Assembly (NCBI RefSeq): GCF_014193655.1
Contig: NZ_JACHZQ010000007.1
Location: 1 to 64,000, forward strand
Source of the DNA: Rhizobium sp. BK313
Lineage (GTDB): Bacteria; Pseudomonadota; Alphaproteobacteria; Rhizobiales; Rhizobiaceae
DNA length: 64,000 bases
Direction of reading: 5' to 3'
Positions within the stretch are counted from its first letter, which is position 1. Every line of letters starts with the position of its first letter. Both the position numbers and the translations under genes were made by a program. Shown here piece after piece: positions 9,485 to 17,172 of the stretch. The notes beneath the pieces are model-generated. The model was given only the letters and a program-made list of their open reading frames with translations. It searched no databases and was not told the origin of the DNA.

Positions 9485-9601
9485 CTGAAAACGTCCAGTC
9501 CATCGTTAGCCTGCCCGCCAACTCGAGCACTTCGCTCCGACCGCGCTGTCAATCGATAGGTATTACTCGCGGCCATAGGTTAGCTTTTTCGTGCATACCG
9601 T

Positions 9602-9722
9602 ACCGCATTGGTCGGAACTGACCTCGTGCGGTTTAAACAGTCCTGATTTATTGCTGGCGCCCCCTCCTATTTGAGGGAGCTTTCCCCGCTTGCCCCGCCT
9701 TATTCATTTGGCGGGGCTTTTT
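9602..9722 (+). ncRNA. Candidate small RNA 1 (three hairpins)
   Basis: Three consecutive hairpins: ACCGCA..GGTC/GACC..TGCGGT at 9602-9633, CCCTC/GAGGG at 9662-9677, and a terminator at 9692-9717 followed by TTTTT. The middle stem carries CCUCC, which could pair with Shine-Dalgarno sequences. This resembles trans-acting rhizobial sRNAs in layout, but I cannot assign it to a named family. The 5' end is a guess; if the first dyad is instead an operator, the RNA would begin near 9640. Confidence 0.45.
9692..9722 (+). terminator. Intrinsic terminator 1 of the sRNA region
   Basis: Perfect eight-pair stem GCCCCGCC/GGCGGGGC with a 10-base loop, then five T residues. Confidence 0.85.
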
Positions 9723-9834
9723 CATGCGCGGCTTATTTTTGGTGTCTATCTCCATGTTAGAGATGGTGAAAAAAAACGCGAACGAAATTAAGCGGGTCGT
9801 TACCTTCGCGGTTTAGCCAAATTTTATTTAGCTA

Positions 9835-9919
9835 TTGACGATATTTAATTATCGTTTAACTTCAAATCGTTGGATACTTGACGCCCGCCTGTCACCGCTT
9901 AGCAGGTGGGCGCTTTTTT
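9835..9919 (+). ncRNA. Candidate small RNA 2
   Basis: A TTGACG box at 9835-9840 with a weak TAACTT at 9857-9862 could drive a short transcript ending at the terminator 9882-9919. The transcript might instead begin further upstream, since 9747-9830 also holds hairpins (ATCTC/GAGAT and AACGCGAA/TTCGCGGTT). No reading frame fits. Confidence 0.35.
9882..9919 (+). terminator. Intrinsic terminator 2 of the sRNA region
   Basis: Ten-pair stem CGCCCGCCTG/CAGGTGGGCG (one G-T pair), 11-base loop, then C and six T residues. Confidence 0.85.
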
Positions 9920-9969
9920 GTTGCGCAAGCCAATAGATATACTATGATAATATCATAACATTTTAAAAG

Positions 9970-10005
9970 CCTCGCCATCCCCCCAAGTGGCGGGGTTTTC
10001 TTTTC
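9970..10005 (+). terminator. Intrinsic terminator 3 of the sRNA region
   Basis: Eight-pair stem CCTCGCCA/TGGCGGGG with loop TCCCCCCAAG, then TTTTCTTTT. The loop presents a run of six C, another possible anti-Shine-Dalgarno surface. About 20 bases upstream lies an AT-rich palindrome, TATGAT-aat-ATCATA. Confidence 0.8.
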
Positions 10006-10252
10006 CCAATCGCTGCGATTCTATTGTGCCGGTCGCTTCGGCAACAAGCGCTTCGGCTATGTTATTCCAAGTTCCGTTCAGCTCACCCTAAGTTAAGCGC
10101 GCTTTTTACGAGAGAAAATTAAAGCATCGGCGCGGTGCTAGCAACGCGGGGAAGCATATTTTCATGTTTAGCGTTGCCTAAATTATCAAAATGTACAATA
10201 AATATACCGAGGCAAAGAATCGATAACTGTGTTGTCTATGACGGAGGGGGCT

Positions 10253-10915
10253 ATGACACTTGCAATCAATGATATTGCGCCGGATTTCGAGGCGGAAACG
10301 ACCGAAGGCAAGATCCGCTTTTACGACTGGGCCGATAATTCCTGGGTCGTCCTGTTCTCGCATCCGAAGGATTTCACGCCGGTGTGCACCACCGAGCTCG
10401 GCTATATGGCGAGGATCAAACCCGAATTCGACAAGCGTGGCGTGAAAATTATGGGTCTGTCGGTCGATCCGCTCGACCGTCATTCCGGTTGGGTGAGCGA
10501 CATCAAGGAGACGCAGGGGTTTGCACCGAATTTCCCGATGATTGCCGATGTCGATTACACCGTATCGAAGCTCTACGGCATGCTGCCGGCAGCGGTGTCA
10601 GGCGATCCGACCAAGCGCACCCCGGCTGACAATCAGACCGTGCGGAACGTCTTTGTCGTTGGTCCGGACAAGAAGATCAAATTGATTTTGGTTTATCCGA
10701 TGACCACAGGCCGCAATTTCGATGAAGTCCTGCGTGTGATAGACTCGCTTCAGCTTACCGCGAAGCACAGGGTCGCTACTCCGGTGAACTGGAAGCAGGG
10801 TGAGGATGTGATCATCGCCGGTTCGGTGAGCGACGACGAAGCCAAGACATTGTATCCGCAGGGGTGGAACGCGCCTAAGCCCTACATCCGGATCGTTCCA
10901 CAGCCGAAGGCGTAA
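10253..10915 (+). CDS. 1-Cys peroxiredoxin (Prx6 type)
   Basis: Cytosolic thiol peroxidase of 220 residues that reduces H2O2 and organic or lipid hydroperoxides. The peroxidatic motif is DFTPVCTTE, with Cys45. No second resolving Cys is seen in the C-terminal extension, and the extended C-terminal domain (VATPVNWKQGEDVIIAG) is typical of the Prx6 subfamily. The start at 10253 has a strong GGAGGGGG just upstream; the codon at 10229 does not. It is followed after 48 bases by a persulfide dioxygenase gene, suggesting a shared role in thiol or sulfur stress. Confidence 0.93.
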   Translation: MTLAINDIAPDFEAETTEGKIRFYDWADNSWVVLFSHPKDFTPVCTTELGYMARIKPEFDKRGVKIMGLSVDPLDRHSGWVSDIKETQGFAPNFPMIADVDYTVSKLYGMLPAAVSGDPTKRTPADNQTVRNVFVVGPDKKIKLILVYPMTTGRNFDEVLRVIDSLQLTAKHRVATPVNWKQGEDVIIAGSVSDDEAKTLYPQGWNAPKPYIRIVPQPKA

Positions 10916-10963
10916 CCACGACGGCCCTTCGTCCGGGGCGAGATTTGCGCAAGGGAGTCGCCG

Positions 10964-12001
10964 ATGATCTTCCGTCAGCTCTTCGACAGCGTGTCCGGTA
11001 CCTATACCTATCTCATCGCCAGCCGCCGGGGCGGTGAGGCGCTCATCATCGATCCCGTGCTCGAGAAGGTCGACCGCTATCTTCAGCTCGTGGACGAACT
11101 TGACCTGAAGCTGGTCAAGGCCGTGGATACCCATCTGCATGCCGACCATATCACCGGATTGGGCGCGCTACGCGACCGCACCCATTGCATCACGGTGATG
11201 GGCGAGCAGACACTTGCCGATGTCGTCTCTATGCGTGTCACGGAAGGCGATCGTGTCGCGATCGAAGGTTTGAGCCTCGATGTGCTCTATACGCCGGGCC
11301 ACACGGACGATTCCTATTCCTTCCTCATGGGCGGCCGGGTGTTTACGGGCGACACGCTCCTCATTCGCGGCACCGGACGCACCGATTTCCAGAACGGCAA
11401 CCCGCTTCAACAATATGATTCGATCTTCAACAAGCTTCTGAAATTGCCGGACGAGACGCTGGTCTATCCGGCCCATGACTATAAGGGCGATACGGTTTCC
11501 ACCATCGGCGAGGAGAAGCTATTCAATCCGCGCCTCAGGGTTCGGTCGGCGGACGAGTATGCCGACCTCATGAACAACCTCAAACTCCCTAATCCGAAGA
11601 TGATGGATGTGGCCGTGCCGGCCAATGTTCATGTCGGTCTTCATCAGGATGAGATTGCACGTAAAGGCTGGGCTGTCTCGGCGGCCGAGGCGCTGGCGTT
11701 GCGCGGTCGTCCCGATATTGCGATCGTCGACCTGCGCGAGAAGGGCGAGCGCGAAAAGCATGGAACCATCCCAGGCTCGCTGCATGCACCCTATCCGGAT
11801 TTGCTGGAAAACATCAGCGCGGGCGGCATGCTGCATGAGCTGGCGGCGGCCACCGGCAAACGGATCGTGTTCTATTGCGCCTTCGGCGAGCGATCGGCGA
11901 TGGCGGTGCAGGCCGCGCAGGACGTTGGCCTGGCAACCGCCTGTCATATCGAGGGTGGCATCGCCGCGTGGAAGAAGGCGAACGGGCCGGTAGCCCATTG
12001 A
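10964..12001 (+). CDS. Persulfide dioxygenase-rhodanese fusion
   Basis: Two-domain protein of 345 residues. Residues 1-235 form a metallo-beta-lactamase fold of the ETHE1/Blh type with THLHADH (H57, H59, D61, H62), H113, D130 and H171 as metal ligands. ETHE1-like enzymes hold one Fe(II) and oxidise glutathione persulfide to sulfite. Residues about 236-345 form a rhodanese domain with candidate sulfur-carrying Cys305 in FYCAFGERS. Fusions of this kind couple persulfide oxidation to thiosulfate handling. The preceding peroxiredoxin gene supports a sulfide-detoxification role. A related reading as a plain hydrolase is less likely because of the rhodanese half. Confidence 0.88.
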   Translation: MIFRQLFDSVSGTYTYLIASRRGGEALIIDPVLEKVDRYLQLVDELDLKLVKAVDTHLHADHITGLGALRDRTHCITVMGEQTLADVVSMRVTEGDRVAIEGLSLDVLYTPGHTDDSYSFLMGGRVFTGDTLLIRGTGRTDFQNGNPLQQYDSIFNKLLKLPDETLVYPAHDYKGDTVSTIGEEKLFNPRLRVRSADEYADLMNNLKLPNPKMMDVAVPANVHVGLHQDEIARKGWAVSAAEALALRGRPDIAIVDLREKGEREKHGTIPGSLHAPYPDLLENISAGGMLHELAAATGKRIVFYCAFGERSAMAVQAAQDVGLATACHIEGGIAAWKKANGPVAH

Positions 12002-12100
12002 GCTGTGCACCAGCCAATAGACCGGCAATGAATGGGTGCTCCAACTGACTGCAAGTACGGCGGATACAGGCGCTTGCCGTACAGATGAATGCAGCCGGCC

Positions 12101-12991
12101 TTACTGCGGAATTGACTGCATCAATATTTCGCTGCGCAGAATAGGTGCTTCATCCCCGAAATAGGTCTTCAGCAGCTTCGGAAAATCATCTGATTGATAA
12201 AAAGCCGTGAGCGCCTCATCTGCGAGAAGGCGGAAGGCGGAATCGTCTCGCTGCAAGGCGATCCCATAGGGCTCGTGCGTGAACAGGCGGTTGCCGATCG
12301 CAAGTGCGGCGGGATTGCGAGCACGAGCGGCGAGGCTGATGAGGAGAGCCCGGTCGGCGAAATAGGCGTCGATCCTATGGTCTTCGAGGGCTTCGAGCCC
12401 GTCCTGATGCGTTGCGAAATCTGCGACCCGCGTTTTCGGTACATCGGGCCCGAGTGCTTCGCGCAGTGTCGCGCCGGTGGTCGTATCCGAGCGGACGCCG
12501 ATGATGCTGTTTGAAGGCGATTGTGCGTCCACCGCTCGCACCGGGCGCTTATCGAGGAAGAGTATCTGCAGGTATTCGGGCGAATCCTTGCGCAGCAGTG
12601 CGCTTGCTCCAGTCAGAAAGATCGGCTGAGAAAAATCGACGCTTTCACGCCTGTCAAGATTGATGGTGATAGCGCCGCACAGAAGATCGATCTGTCCGCT
12701 TTTCACAGCGTTGAATCCATCGGCGAGAGTGGTTTCGACATATTCCCGCTTCACGTCGGGAATCTTGTGGCCGATTTCGTCGGTGATCTTTCCGCAGAGA
12801 TCGATGGTATATCCCGCCGGACTGCCGTCCTTTTTCTTGAAGGAAAACGGTGCCTCGTCGGCAATGTAGCCGATCCGGACGGTTCCCTTTTGAGCGATCT
12901 GGTCGAGCGTTTGAATGGCGGCGGCCATATATGCCGAGACGCAAAGGATGAGGCCTGCCAGAACCAACCGTCTCATGCATTTCGCCAGCAT
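12101..12991 (-). CDS. Amino-acid ABC transporter substrate-binding protein
   Basis: Periplasmic binding protein of about 296 residues in the polar amino-acid family (SBP_bac_3). A signal peptide (MRRLVLAGLILCVSAYMAAA) precedes the family opening GTVRIGYIADEAPFSFKK. The signature region GYTIDLCGKI and the ligand-binding stretch RRESVDFSQP are present. GGAG lies nine bases before the ATG at 12991 and directly touches an in-frame ATG at 13000, so the former is the better start. No permease or ATPase gene is next to it, so it is an orphan that may serve another transporter or a sensory role. Confidence 0.85.
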   Translation of the reverse strand: MLAKCMRRLVLAGLILCVSAYMAAAIQTLDQIAQKGTVRIGYIADEAPFSFKKKDGSPAGYTIDLCGKITDEIGHKIPDVKREYVETTLADGFNAVKSGQIDLLCGAITINLDRRESVDFSQPIFLTGASALLRKDSPEYLQILFLDKRPVRAVDAQSPSNSIIGVRSDTTTGATLREALGPDVPKTRVADFATHQDGLEALEDHRIDAYFADRALLISLAARARNPAALAIGNRLFTHEPYGIALQRDDSAFRLLADEALTAFYQSDDFPKLLKTYFGDEAPILRSEILMQSIPQ

Positions 12992-13204
12992 GATCTTCAT
13001 CTCCGAAAGAATGGTGGCGATCGCAAACGCTTAGGCGAAGATTATGGTCTGGGCGTCATTTGTCAACGATGGATTGTTTTCGAAAAGTTTCGCGGAAAAA
13101 GAGAGGCGGCCGGCGTGCAAACTCGGTTGCATGCCGTTTGAGCTCCACGGCTGGTTTCATCAAGCGGCCTGGGTAGCCGGTGGCATCCGGCTCCATCAGA
13201 TCCC

Positions 13205-14065
13205 CTAACGAAGCTTGTGGCGATCCGCCCATCGGGAGATGGCGGCGGCGATTGCCTCGGGTTGATCCTCCGGCACGACATGGCGGGCCGGGCCGCAATT
13301 TTCGATGTCTAGATTGGCGATGTTTGCCCGGCACCAAGCCGTCATCGCCTCACCGATCAACAGGGTTTCCGCCGGACCCTCGAAGGTCAGGAGCAGCTTC
13401 GGGACATCCGCGCTCGCCGCCAGCCAGGCATCGTAGGCTTCGATCCGGGCGACGACATCGGCCGGCTCGCCCTCGATCGGCATTGCGCGCGGCCATTCCA
13501 GCAACGGCCGCCGGCTTTCGCGGGTTGGGTAGGGTGCGCGGTAGACGGCATGATCCTCGTCGTTCAGCCCACTGAGTACGGTGGCTCGCAGCGCCTGCTC
13601 GATAAAGAAGTTCTCGTCAAGAACCTTGGCCTCGCCGCTGCCCGGCGAGCGCAGTGCCTCGTAACGCGGCCTCGAGTTCGGGAGATCGTCCCAGCTCATC
13701 GGTCGCATGATGGTTTCCATGAAGGCGATGCCGAGCACCCGGTCGGGATGGCGGGCTGCCCAGTCGAATGCCAGCGCGCCACCCCAGTCGTGGCCGACCA
13801 GCACGACGCTGGTGAGTTCAAGAGCGTCGAACCAGGCGTCGAGATAACGGGCATGATCAGCAAAGCGATAGGGAATGTCGGGCTTGCCCGAGCGGCCCAT
13901 GCCAATGAGATCGGGCGCAAGGCGGCGGGTCGGCGCACCGATATGGGGAGAAACATGCCGCCAGAGATAAGACGAGGTGGGATTGCCGTGGAGGAAGACG
14001 AAGGGGGTCCCGCTCCCTGCATCCTCATAGAAGATTGTCGAATCCAGCACATCGATGGAGGGCAT
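13205..14065 (-). CDS. Haloalkane dehalogenase (HLD-II type)
   Basis: Alpha/beta-hydrolase of 286 residues that cleaves carbon-halogen bonds in alkyl halides, giving an alcohol and a halide. The visible active site is nucleophile D93 in GHDWGG, halide-binding W94 and N28 (HGNPTSSYLW), the catalytic acid E117 in FMETIMRP and base H262 in RHVVPEDQP. Placement of the acid after the sixth strand is the mark of subfamily II (DhaA, LinB and rhizobial relatives). It is divergent from a MarR gene, with two operators between them, so expression is probably controlled by that regulator. The natural substrate is unknown. Confidence 0.92.
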   Translation of the reverse strand: MPSIDVLDSTIFYEDAGSGTPFVFLHGNPTSSYLWRHVSPHIGAPTRRLAPDLIGMGRSGKPDIPYRFADHARYLDAWFDALELTSVVLVGHDWGGALAFDWAARHPDRVLGIAFMETIMRPMSWDDLPNSRPRYEALRSPGSGEAKVLDENFFIEQALRATVLSGLNDEDHAVYRAPYPTRESRRPLLEWPRAMPIEGEPADVVARIEAYDAWLAASADVPKLLLTFEGPAETLLIGEAMTAWCRANIANLDIENCGPARHVVPEDQPEAIAAAISRWADRHKLR

Positions 14066-14090
14066 GGCGGGTATCCTTTCTTCGAAAGAA

Positions 14091-14138
14091 ATGGTAAGGT
14101 ACCTGTCTATCTAACACAATAGTCAGGTGCCTGTCTAT
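14091..14138. promoter_or_regulatory. Twin MarR-type operators
   Basis: Two copies of a 20-base site, ATGGTAAGGTACCTGTCTAT (14091-14110) and ATAGTCAGGTGCCTGTCTAT (14119-14138), match at 17 positions and are offset by 28 bases. The second is a near-perfect dyad (ATAGtCAGG/CCTGtCTAT). They fill the gap between the dehalogenase and MarR start codons. Confidence 0.7.
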
Positions 14139-14143
14139 ATCCC

Positions 14144-14626
14144 ATGGAAAACTGTGCTCCCTCCCGTCCGCCCCTAGGCCTGTTGTTGCGGCTTGCGCAC
14201 CAGCACTGGACACAGGCCGTCGAAGCCGCGCTGGACGAAGCCGGCTTCGGCGACATCCGTCCGCCGCATGCCAACGTTTTCACCTTTGCCCGCCCCGAGG
14301 GCATCCAGGTCAGCGAACTCACCAAGCTTGCCCACGTGCGTAAGCAGACAATGACGCAGGCGGTCGAGGAGCTCGAGCGGTTGGGTTATGTCGAGCGCCG
14401 CCCAGATCCCAACGACCGGCGTGCTCGACTGGTGTTCCTCACAGAACGCGGCAAGGGTGTCCGACCGATCGCGATGGCGACCGGCCGTCTCGTCGACGAA
14501 CGTTGGGCGGAAATTGCCGGCTCGGAGGAGATCGAGCAGATCAAGCATGCATTGCAAAGATTGCTCGGTCGGTTGCAGAGCGACGATCAGACCGGTATCG
14601 GGGCTGAAGAGCAGGCTGGTTCCTAA
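14144..14626 (+). CDS. MarR family transcriptional regulator
   Basis: Protein of 160 residues with a winged helix-turn-helix. The recognition region ISELTKLAHVRKQTMTQAVEELERLGYVERR-like segment (split across residues 57-87) and the wing DPNDRRARLVFLTERG are typical MarR features. It is transcribed away from the haloalkane dehalogenase and its start lies six bases after the second of two 20-base operators, so it is likely autoregulated. No Shine-Dalgarno is visible before the ATG, so the mRNA may be leaderless or the start slightly different. The inducer may be a substrate or product of the dehalogenase. Confidence 0.88.
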   Translation: MENCAPSRPPLGLLLRLAHQHWTQAVEAALDEAGFGDIRPPHANVFTFARPEGIQVSELTKLAHVRKQTMTQAVEELERLGYVERRPDPNDRRARLVFLTERGKGVRPIAMATGRLVDERWAEIAGSEEIEQIKHALQRLLGRLQSDDQTGIGAEEQAGS

Positions 14627-15669
14627 GCCGGCGCGTCGCTTTTTCCCGGCACCAATTCCATCGGCCATACTTCGTGGACGAAATCGCTGCGGCCGGTGAC
14701 TTTTGTCGCGGCGTCCAGCTCGGCAATGATCATTTCGCCGAGGCGGGCGCCGTAGTGTTTGAGATCGATGCGGAAGCTTGTCAGCGACGGCGTCAGGTAG
14801 CGGCAGACGGGATTTTCGCGAAAGCCGATGACGGCGAGGTCCTTGCCGGGCTGCAAGCCGCCTTCGCCAAGCCGCTGGTAAAGGCCCATCGCCATTGTTT
14901 CCTGGATAAGGAGCACGGCCGTCGGGCGGTCGTCCATGGCAAGCAGCTTGGAGGCCAGTTCGTATCCGCCGGAAATGCGGTCGTGCAGGCGCAGCACCAG
15001 CCTTTCATCGAAGGCGAGGCCCGCTTTTTCCAACCCGGCCTTGAAGCCCGCCAGAAAGATGTAGTTGTTGTTCGTCTCCTGCGCAGTCAAGCCGAGCAGG
15101 ATGCGTTTGTGCCCCCGCGATGCCAACCGCTGCACTGAGGTCTCGGCAACTCCGGCAAAATCGAGATCGAGCGCGGCATAATCGCCCTTGGTCTCGCTGC
15201 TGCCGAGCGCGACGAAAGGCATGTGCCATTTCCTCAGATAGTCGATGCGCGGATCGATGCGCTGGACATTGGAGATGATGAAACCATCGGCGAGCCGGCG
15301 GTCGACGGCGCGGTAGAGGAATTCGTTTTCATCCTGATCGGAGGCGCAGGGCAGGATCATCAGGTCATAGCCGACATTGGCAAGCGTGCTCTGCAATCCC
15401 TCGCTCAGCGCCATGAAGAAGGTTTCGCCTGACATGGTGCGGCCGATGTCTGTACGCATGGTCAGTGCGATCGCCTTGGTCGCGCCGCTACGCAGGCTGC
15501 GTCCTGACTGGTTCGGCCGATAGCCCAGCCGCTCGGCCTCGGCGAGAATGCGTTTACGCGTCTCGGGGCTAACTTCGCTGCGGTCGTTCATCGCTCGCGA
15601 AACGGTGCTGATCGCCATGCCAAGATGGGCGGCCAATTCCCGGATACCGACTGTCTGCGGTTTCTTCAT
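14623..15669 (-). CDS. LacI family repressor of the acid-sugar locus
   Basis: Protein of 348 residues. The N-terminal HTH and hinge are clear (VGIRELAAHLGMAISTVSRAMN, then SPETRKRILAEAERLGYRPN), followed by a periplasmic-binding-protein-like sensor domain. The start MKKPQTVGI has GGAG eight bases upstream and is preferred over 15717. The gene is divergent from the MFS transporter gene, with a perfect 20-base palindrome in the 178-base gap. Its stop codon overlaps that of the MarR gene by four bases in convergent orientation. The effector is probably a sugar acid or its keto-deoxy product. Confidence 0.9.
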   Translation of the reverse strand: MKKPQTVGIRELAAHLGMAISTVSRAMNDRSEVSPETRKRILAEAERLGYRPNQSGRSLRSGATKAIALTMRTDIGRTMSGETFFMALSEGLQSTLANVGYDLMILPCASDQDENEFLYRAVDRRLADGFIISNVQRIDPRIDYLRKWHMPFVALGSSETKGDYAALDLDFAGVAETSVQRLASRGHKRILLGLTAQETNNNYIFLAGFKAGLEKAGLAFDERLVLRLHDRISGGYELASKLLAMDDRPTAVLLIQETMAMGLYQRLGEGGLQPGKDLAVIGFRENPVCRYLTPSLTSFRIDLKHYGARLGEMIIAELDAATKVTGRSDFVHEVWPMELVPGKSDAPA

Positions 15670-15704
15670 GCTGCTCCATATCGTCGCGACTCGACGAGAT
15701 CGTC

Positions 15705-15751
15705 TTGACATCCCCACATCGTCATGGCAATTCCCGGAAACGTTTCCGGGA
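15705..15751 (+). promoter_or_regulatory. MFS promoter with LacI operator
   Basis: A TTGACA box at 15705-15710 with a weak CAATTC 17 bases later is overlapped by the perfect palindrome TCCCGGAAACGTTTCCGGGA at 15732-15751. The central CG and AAACGTTT core are typical of LacI-family operators. The position over the -10/start region fits repression. Confidence 0.75.
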
Positions 15752-15847
15752 TTCGATCATCTGAATGCCCGGCGAAGACATAGGCGCTGGCGGGAGGGCC
15801 ACGGTCCAAAGAGCCCGCAGCGCAAAGGAGATTTTCAGGAGGAGAAA

Positions 15848-17158
15848 ATGGCTGTTTCCGAAGAAACCATTGTTCGCAAGCTGACATGGCGTCTGCTGCC
15901 GATTCTTATATTCTCGTATTTCATCGCGATCCTCGATCGTGCCAATGTCGGTGTCGCGGCGTTGACCATGAACCGGGATCTGGGTCTGTCGATGACCGCT
16001 TTCGGTTTTGCCGCCAGCATATTCTTCGTGCCATATGTGCTGCTTGAAATCCCGTCGAACCTCGCGCTTGAGCGATTTGGCGCGCGTTGGTGGATTGCCC
16101 GCATCATGCTGACCTGGGGACTTCTGGCCGCCGCCCATGCGTTAGTCTGGAATGCCGGCAGCCTTTATGTGCTGCGTGCGCTTCTGGGCGCGGCGGAGGC
16201 CGGTTTCTTTCCGGGCGTCGTCTTCTACCTGACGCTCTGGTATCCGTCGGCCTATCGCGGCCGCATCATCAGCGCCTTCATGGCCGGCATTCCGATCTCG
16301 CTGGTGATAGGCACGCCGGTATCGACGCTTCTGCTGCAGCTCGATGGCATATTCGGCCTGCATGGGTGGCAGTGGATGTATCTGCTGGAGGGCCTGCCGG
16401 CCCTGATTGTTGCGGTGCTCATTCCGTTCATCCTGCCGAGTGGCCCGAAGGAAGCGAAGTTCTTGGAGCCCGCCGAGCGCGACTGGTTGGTGGCGCGGCT
16501 CGACCGCGAACAGCGTGAACGCGCGGCGCTGAGCGGCGGAGGCCATGGAAAGCAACTGATGACGGCGTTGCTCAGCCCGCAAGTTCTGCTGTTCTGCCTT
16601 ATGTATTACGGCCTCACCAATCTCAACGGCGCGGTCAGCACCTTCCTGCCGCTTATCCTGAAGGGTTTTGGTTTCAGCCAGGTGCAGACCGGCTTTGTCG
16701 CGGCAATTCCTTATCTCTTCGGCATCGCCGGCATGCTGCTGCTTGGCCGTCTCGCCGATCGCCCCGGCAAGCGCCGCCTGGCCAATTACACAGCGTTGAT
16801 CATTTCGATCATCGGCCTCGTAGGCTCGGCAGCCAGTGCTGATCCGACGGTCAAACTTCTGATGCTCTGCATTGCCGCCTTCGGGGTTTTCGGCGCCATG
16901 CCGGTGTTCTGGGGTCTGCCGACAGCGATCCTCAGCGGGGCTGCGGCAGCTGGCGGCATTGCCCTTATCAATGCGCTCGGCAATATTTCCAGCGTAGTCA
17001 ATCCCTGGGTGATCGGCATGATCCATGACTCGACCGGCAATTTCGACGACGGCCTCTATTGGCTGGCGCTGATGGCCGCCATGTCGGTCGTCACCCTCAT
17101 CGTCATTTCAACGCTCTTTGGCCGCATCCCTGAAGCCGGTGCAGTCAAAGCGCGATAA
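15848..17158 (+). CDS. MFS transporter, anion:cation symporter family
   Basis: Inner-membrane protein of 436 residues with about twelve hydrophobic segments. It has features of the ACS branch of the major facilitator superfamily, which imports organic acids such as hexonates, glucarate and phthalate: DRANVGVA in TM1, the early loop motif, GAAEAGFFPGVVFYLTLWYP in TM4 and a large central loop. The start at 15848 has GGAGGAG upstream. It lies 14 bases before the dehydratase gene and under a LacI operator, so it probably imports the acid sugar used by that enzyme. Confidence 0.9.
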   Translation: MAVSEETIVRKLTWRLLPILIFSYFIAILDRANVGVAALTMNRDLGLSMTAFGFAASIFFVPYVLLEIPSNLALERFGARWWIARIMLTWGLLAAAHALVWNAGSLYVLRALLGAAEAGFFPGVVFYLTLWYPSAYRGRIISAFMAGIPISLVIGTPVSTLLLQLDGIFGLHGWQWMYLLEGLPALIVAVLIPFILPSGPKEAKFLEPAERDWLVARLDREQRERAALSGGGHGKQLMTALLSPQVLLFCLMYYGLTNLNGAVSTFLPLILKGFGFSQVQTGFVAAIPYLFGIAGMLLLGRLADRPGKRRLANYTALIISIIGLVGSAASADPTVKLLMLCIAAFGVFGAMPVFWGLPTAILSGAAAAGGIALINALGNISSVVNPWVIGMIHDSTGNFDDGLYWLALMAAMSVVTLIVISTLFGRIPEAGAVKAR

Positions 17159-17172
17159 GCCGAGGTACAGTC

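Larger units (their letters stand above)
9069..10252. other. Long AT-rich intergenic region with plus-strand terminators
   Basis: Nearly 1.2 kb with no convincing protein gene except the weak 65-residue frame at 9287-9484. From about 9590 onward it becomes AT-rich and contains three intrinsic terminators on the plus strand, several hairpins and promoter-like boxes. The nearest plus-strand gene upstream ends at 2639, so these terminators cannot belong to an upstream protein gene. Confidence 0.7.

Noticed and set aside
12055..12081. GTACGGC/GCCGTAC inverted repeat between convergent genes
   Set aside because: Stem is short, the loop is long and no T-run follows on either strand, so a terminator call is not supported.
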